Shown one piece after another: positions 5,572-5,956 of a DNA stretch of 5,956 nt. How positions within the stretch are numbered: position 1 is the stretch's first letter; the number at the start of each line of letters is the position of its first letter. Below the pieces are notes generated by a model, which saw only the letters and a list, made by a program, of their open reading frames with translations, made no database searches and had not been told where the DNA came from. The translations under genes and the position numbers were made by a program. Source of the DNA: Acidimicrobiaceae bacterium (GTDB lineage: Bacteria; Actinomycetota; Acidimicrobiia; Acidimicrobiales; MedAcidi-G1); NCBI GenBank assembly GCA_003541675.1, contig DPMC01000017.1, positions 1-5,956 of the forward strand, written 5' to 3'.

Positions 5572-5576
5572 AGGAG
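5572..5576 (+). promoter_or_regulatory. Ribosome binding site of sufU
   Basis: AGGAG is followed by a ten-base spacer and the ATG at 5587. It is the strongest Shine-Dalgarno in the suf cluster. It lies in the 81-bp gap after sufS, which otherwise shows no gene or clear terminator, and it explains how sufU can be translated without tight coupling. Confidence 0.65.
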
Positions 5577-5586
5577 CACCTACACC

Positions 5587-5956
5587 ATGGCCGGACTCGA
5601 AGACCTCTACCGCGAGATCATCCTCGACCACTACCGGAGTCCCCGGAACCGTGGCGAGCTCGAGGTGCCGCCGGCCACCATGGCCGAGGGCTTCAACCCG
5701 CTGTGCGGCGACGAGATCCGGGTGTACCTCGAGGTCGACGACGGGGTAATCAGCGACATGCGAATCGGCGGACAGGGCTGTTCGATCAGCCAGTCGTCAG
5801 CGTCGATGATGTCCACAGCGGTGATCGGAAAGTCGATTGACGAGGCCCGCGACGTGCTGCGGCAGTTCAAGGAGATGATGTCGATCCACGAGCACGGGCT
5901 GGATGGCGACAACAGCGATCGCGCCGGTGATGACACTGCGGATCAGCCGGGCGCTT
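5587..5956 (+). CDS. sufU: SufU sulfur-transfer protein, N-terminal 123 residues (3' end outside window)
   Basis: SufU is the zinc-binding IscU-like protein that, in Gram-positive and actinobacterial Suf systems, accepts the persulfide sulfur from SufS through zinc-ligand exchange. Visible family marks are LYREIILDHYRSPRNRG (7-23), NPLCGDEI (37-44; zinc ligands Cys40 and Asp42) and GGQGCSISQSSASMM (61-75; Cys65). An 'FKEMM' helix (99-103) follows, with a long acidic Gly/Asp insert (about 104-123) typical of the SufU-specific loop that distinguishes it from IscU. The third ligand Cys, expected in the C-terminal third, lies past the window edge, so zinc-site integrity is not fully checked. The ATG start follows AGGAG by ten bases. 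Gene order sufC-sufS-sufU on one strand supports the call. It ends mid-codon at the window edge, not by mutation. Confidence 0.94.
   Translation, partial: MAGLEDLYREIILDHYRSPRNRGELEVPPATMAEGFNPLCGDEIRVYLEVDDGVISDMRIGGQGCSISQSSASMMSTAVIGKSIDEARDVLRQFKEMMSIHEHGLDGDNSDRAGDDTADQPGA

Noticed and set aside
5557..5586. TTGACC (5557-5562) as a -35 of a separate sufU promoter
   Set aside because: At 17-18 bp downstream only CTACAC/TACACC is found, which lacks the final T of a -10 and touches the start codon. The AGGAG site is better explained as translation initiation on the operon transcript.
1..5956. CRISPR arrays, tRNA or rRNA genes, insertion sequences, attachment sites, toxin-antitoxin or phage-defence genes
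   Set aside because: No regularly spaced repeats, no RNA-gene signatures, no transposase or integrase motifs, and every long gene has a metabolic or Fe-S role or is a short unknown. Nothing supports a defence or mobile system here.

Overview
This is a high-G+C stretch (roughly two thirds G+C by eye) with GTG starts, few strong Shine-Dalgarno sites and a SufC-SufS-SufU iron-sulfur gene cluster, all of which suggest an actinobacterium. The ACAD/FadE-type gene and the general protein style would fit Acidimicrobiia or a related, possibly marine or soil lineage. That placement is inference, because the window has no taxonomic marker gene. Nothing in it looks mobile: I see no transposase, integrase, tRNA, rRNA or CRISPR array. 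Coding density is high, and the longest gap is the 192-bp divergent spacer at 2095-2286.

Left block, minus strand, in transcription order: an acyl-CoA dehydrogenase (2094-979), a small membrane-anchored protein of unknown function (883-404), and the 5' part of a GDP-L-fucose synthase gene (327-1, cut by the window edge). The acyl-CoA dehydrogenase belongs to acyl-CoA (fatty acid or sterol side chain) oxidation. GDP-fucose synthase makes a nucleotide sugar for surface glycans. The three need not be one functional unit.

Middle block, plus strand: a single-domain metallo-beta-lactamase-fold hydrolase of the glyoxalase II type (2287-3000) is joined by a 4-bp GTGA overlap to a 128-residue protein of unknown function (2997-3383). 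The spacer shared with the divergent dehydrogenase gene holds a perfect 11-bp inverted repeat and four copies of GACTGG, so it probably contains regulatory sites.

Right block, plus strand: sufC (3458-4252), sufS (4267-5505) and sufU (5587 to the window end) form an Fe-S cluster assembly operon. SufS (a PLP cysteine desulfurase) supplies sulfur, SufU (a zinc-dependent sulfur-transfer partner) accepts it from SufS, and SufC (an ABC ATPase) powers the SufBCD scaffold. sufB and sufD are not upstream of sufC, where many actinobacterial operons carry them. A palindrome at 3407-3432 lies over the expected -35 position of a candidate leaderless promoter (TAGACT at 3446-3451), which is what an Fe-S-sensing repressor site could look like.

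The window mainly contains recognisable housekeeping and metabolic genes. The best second-look items are the palindrome before sufC, the structured divergent spacer, the shared leaderless-type start arrangement, and the acyl-CoA dehydrogenase that seems to lack the catalytic glutamate at both usual positions. I found no clear sign of a wholly new multi-gene system.
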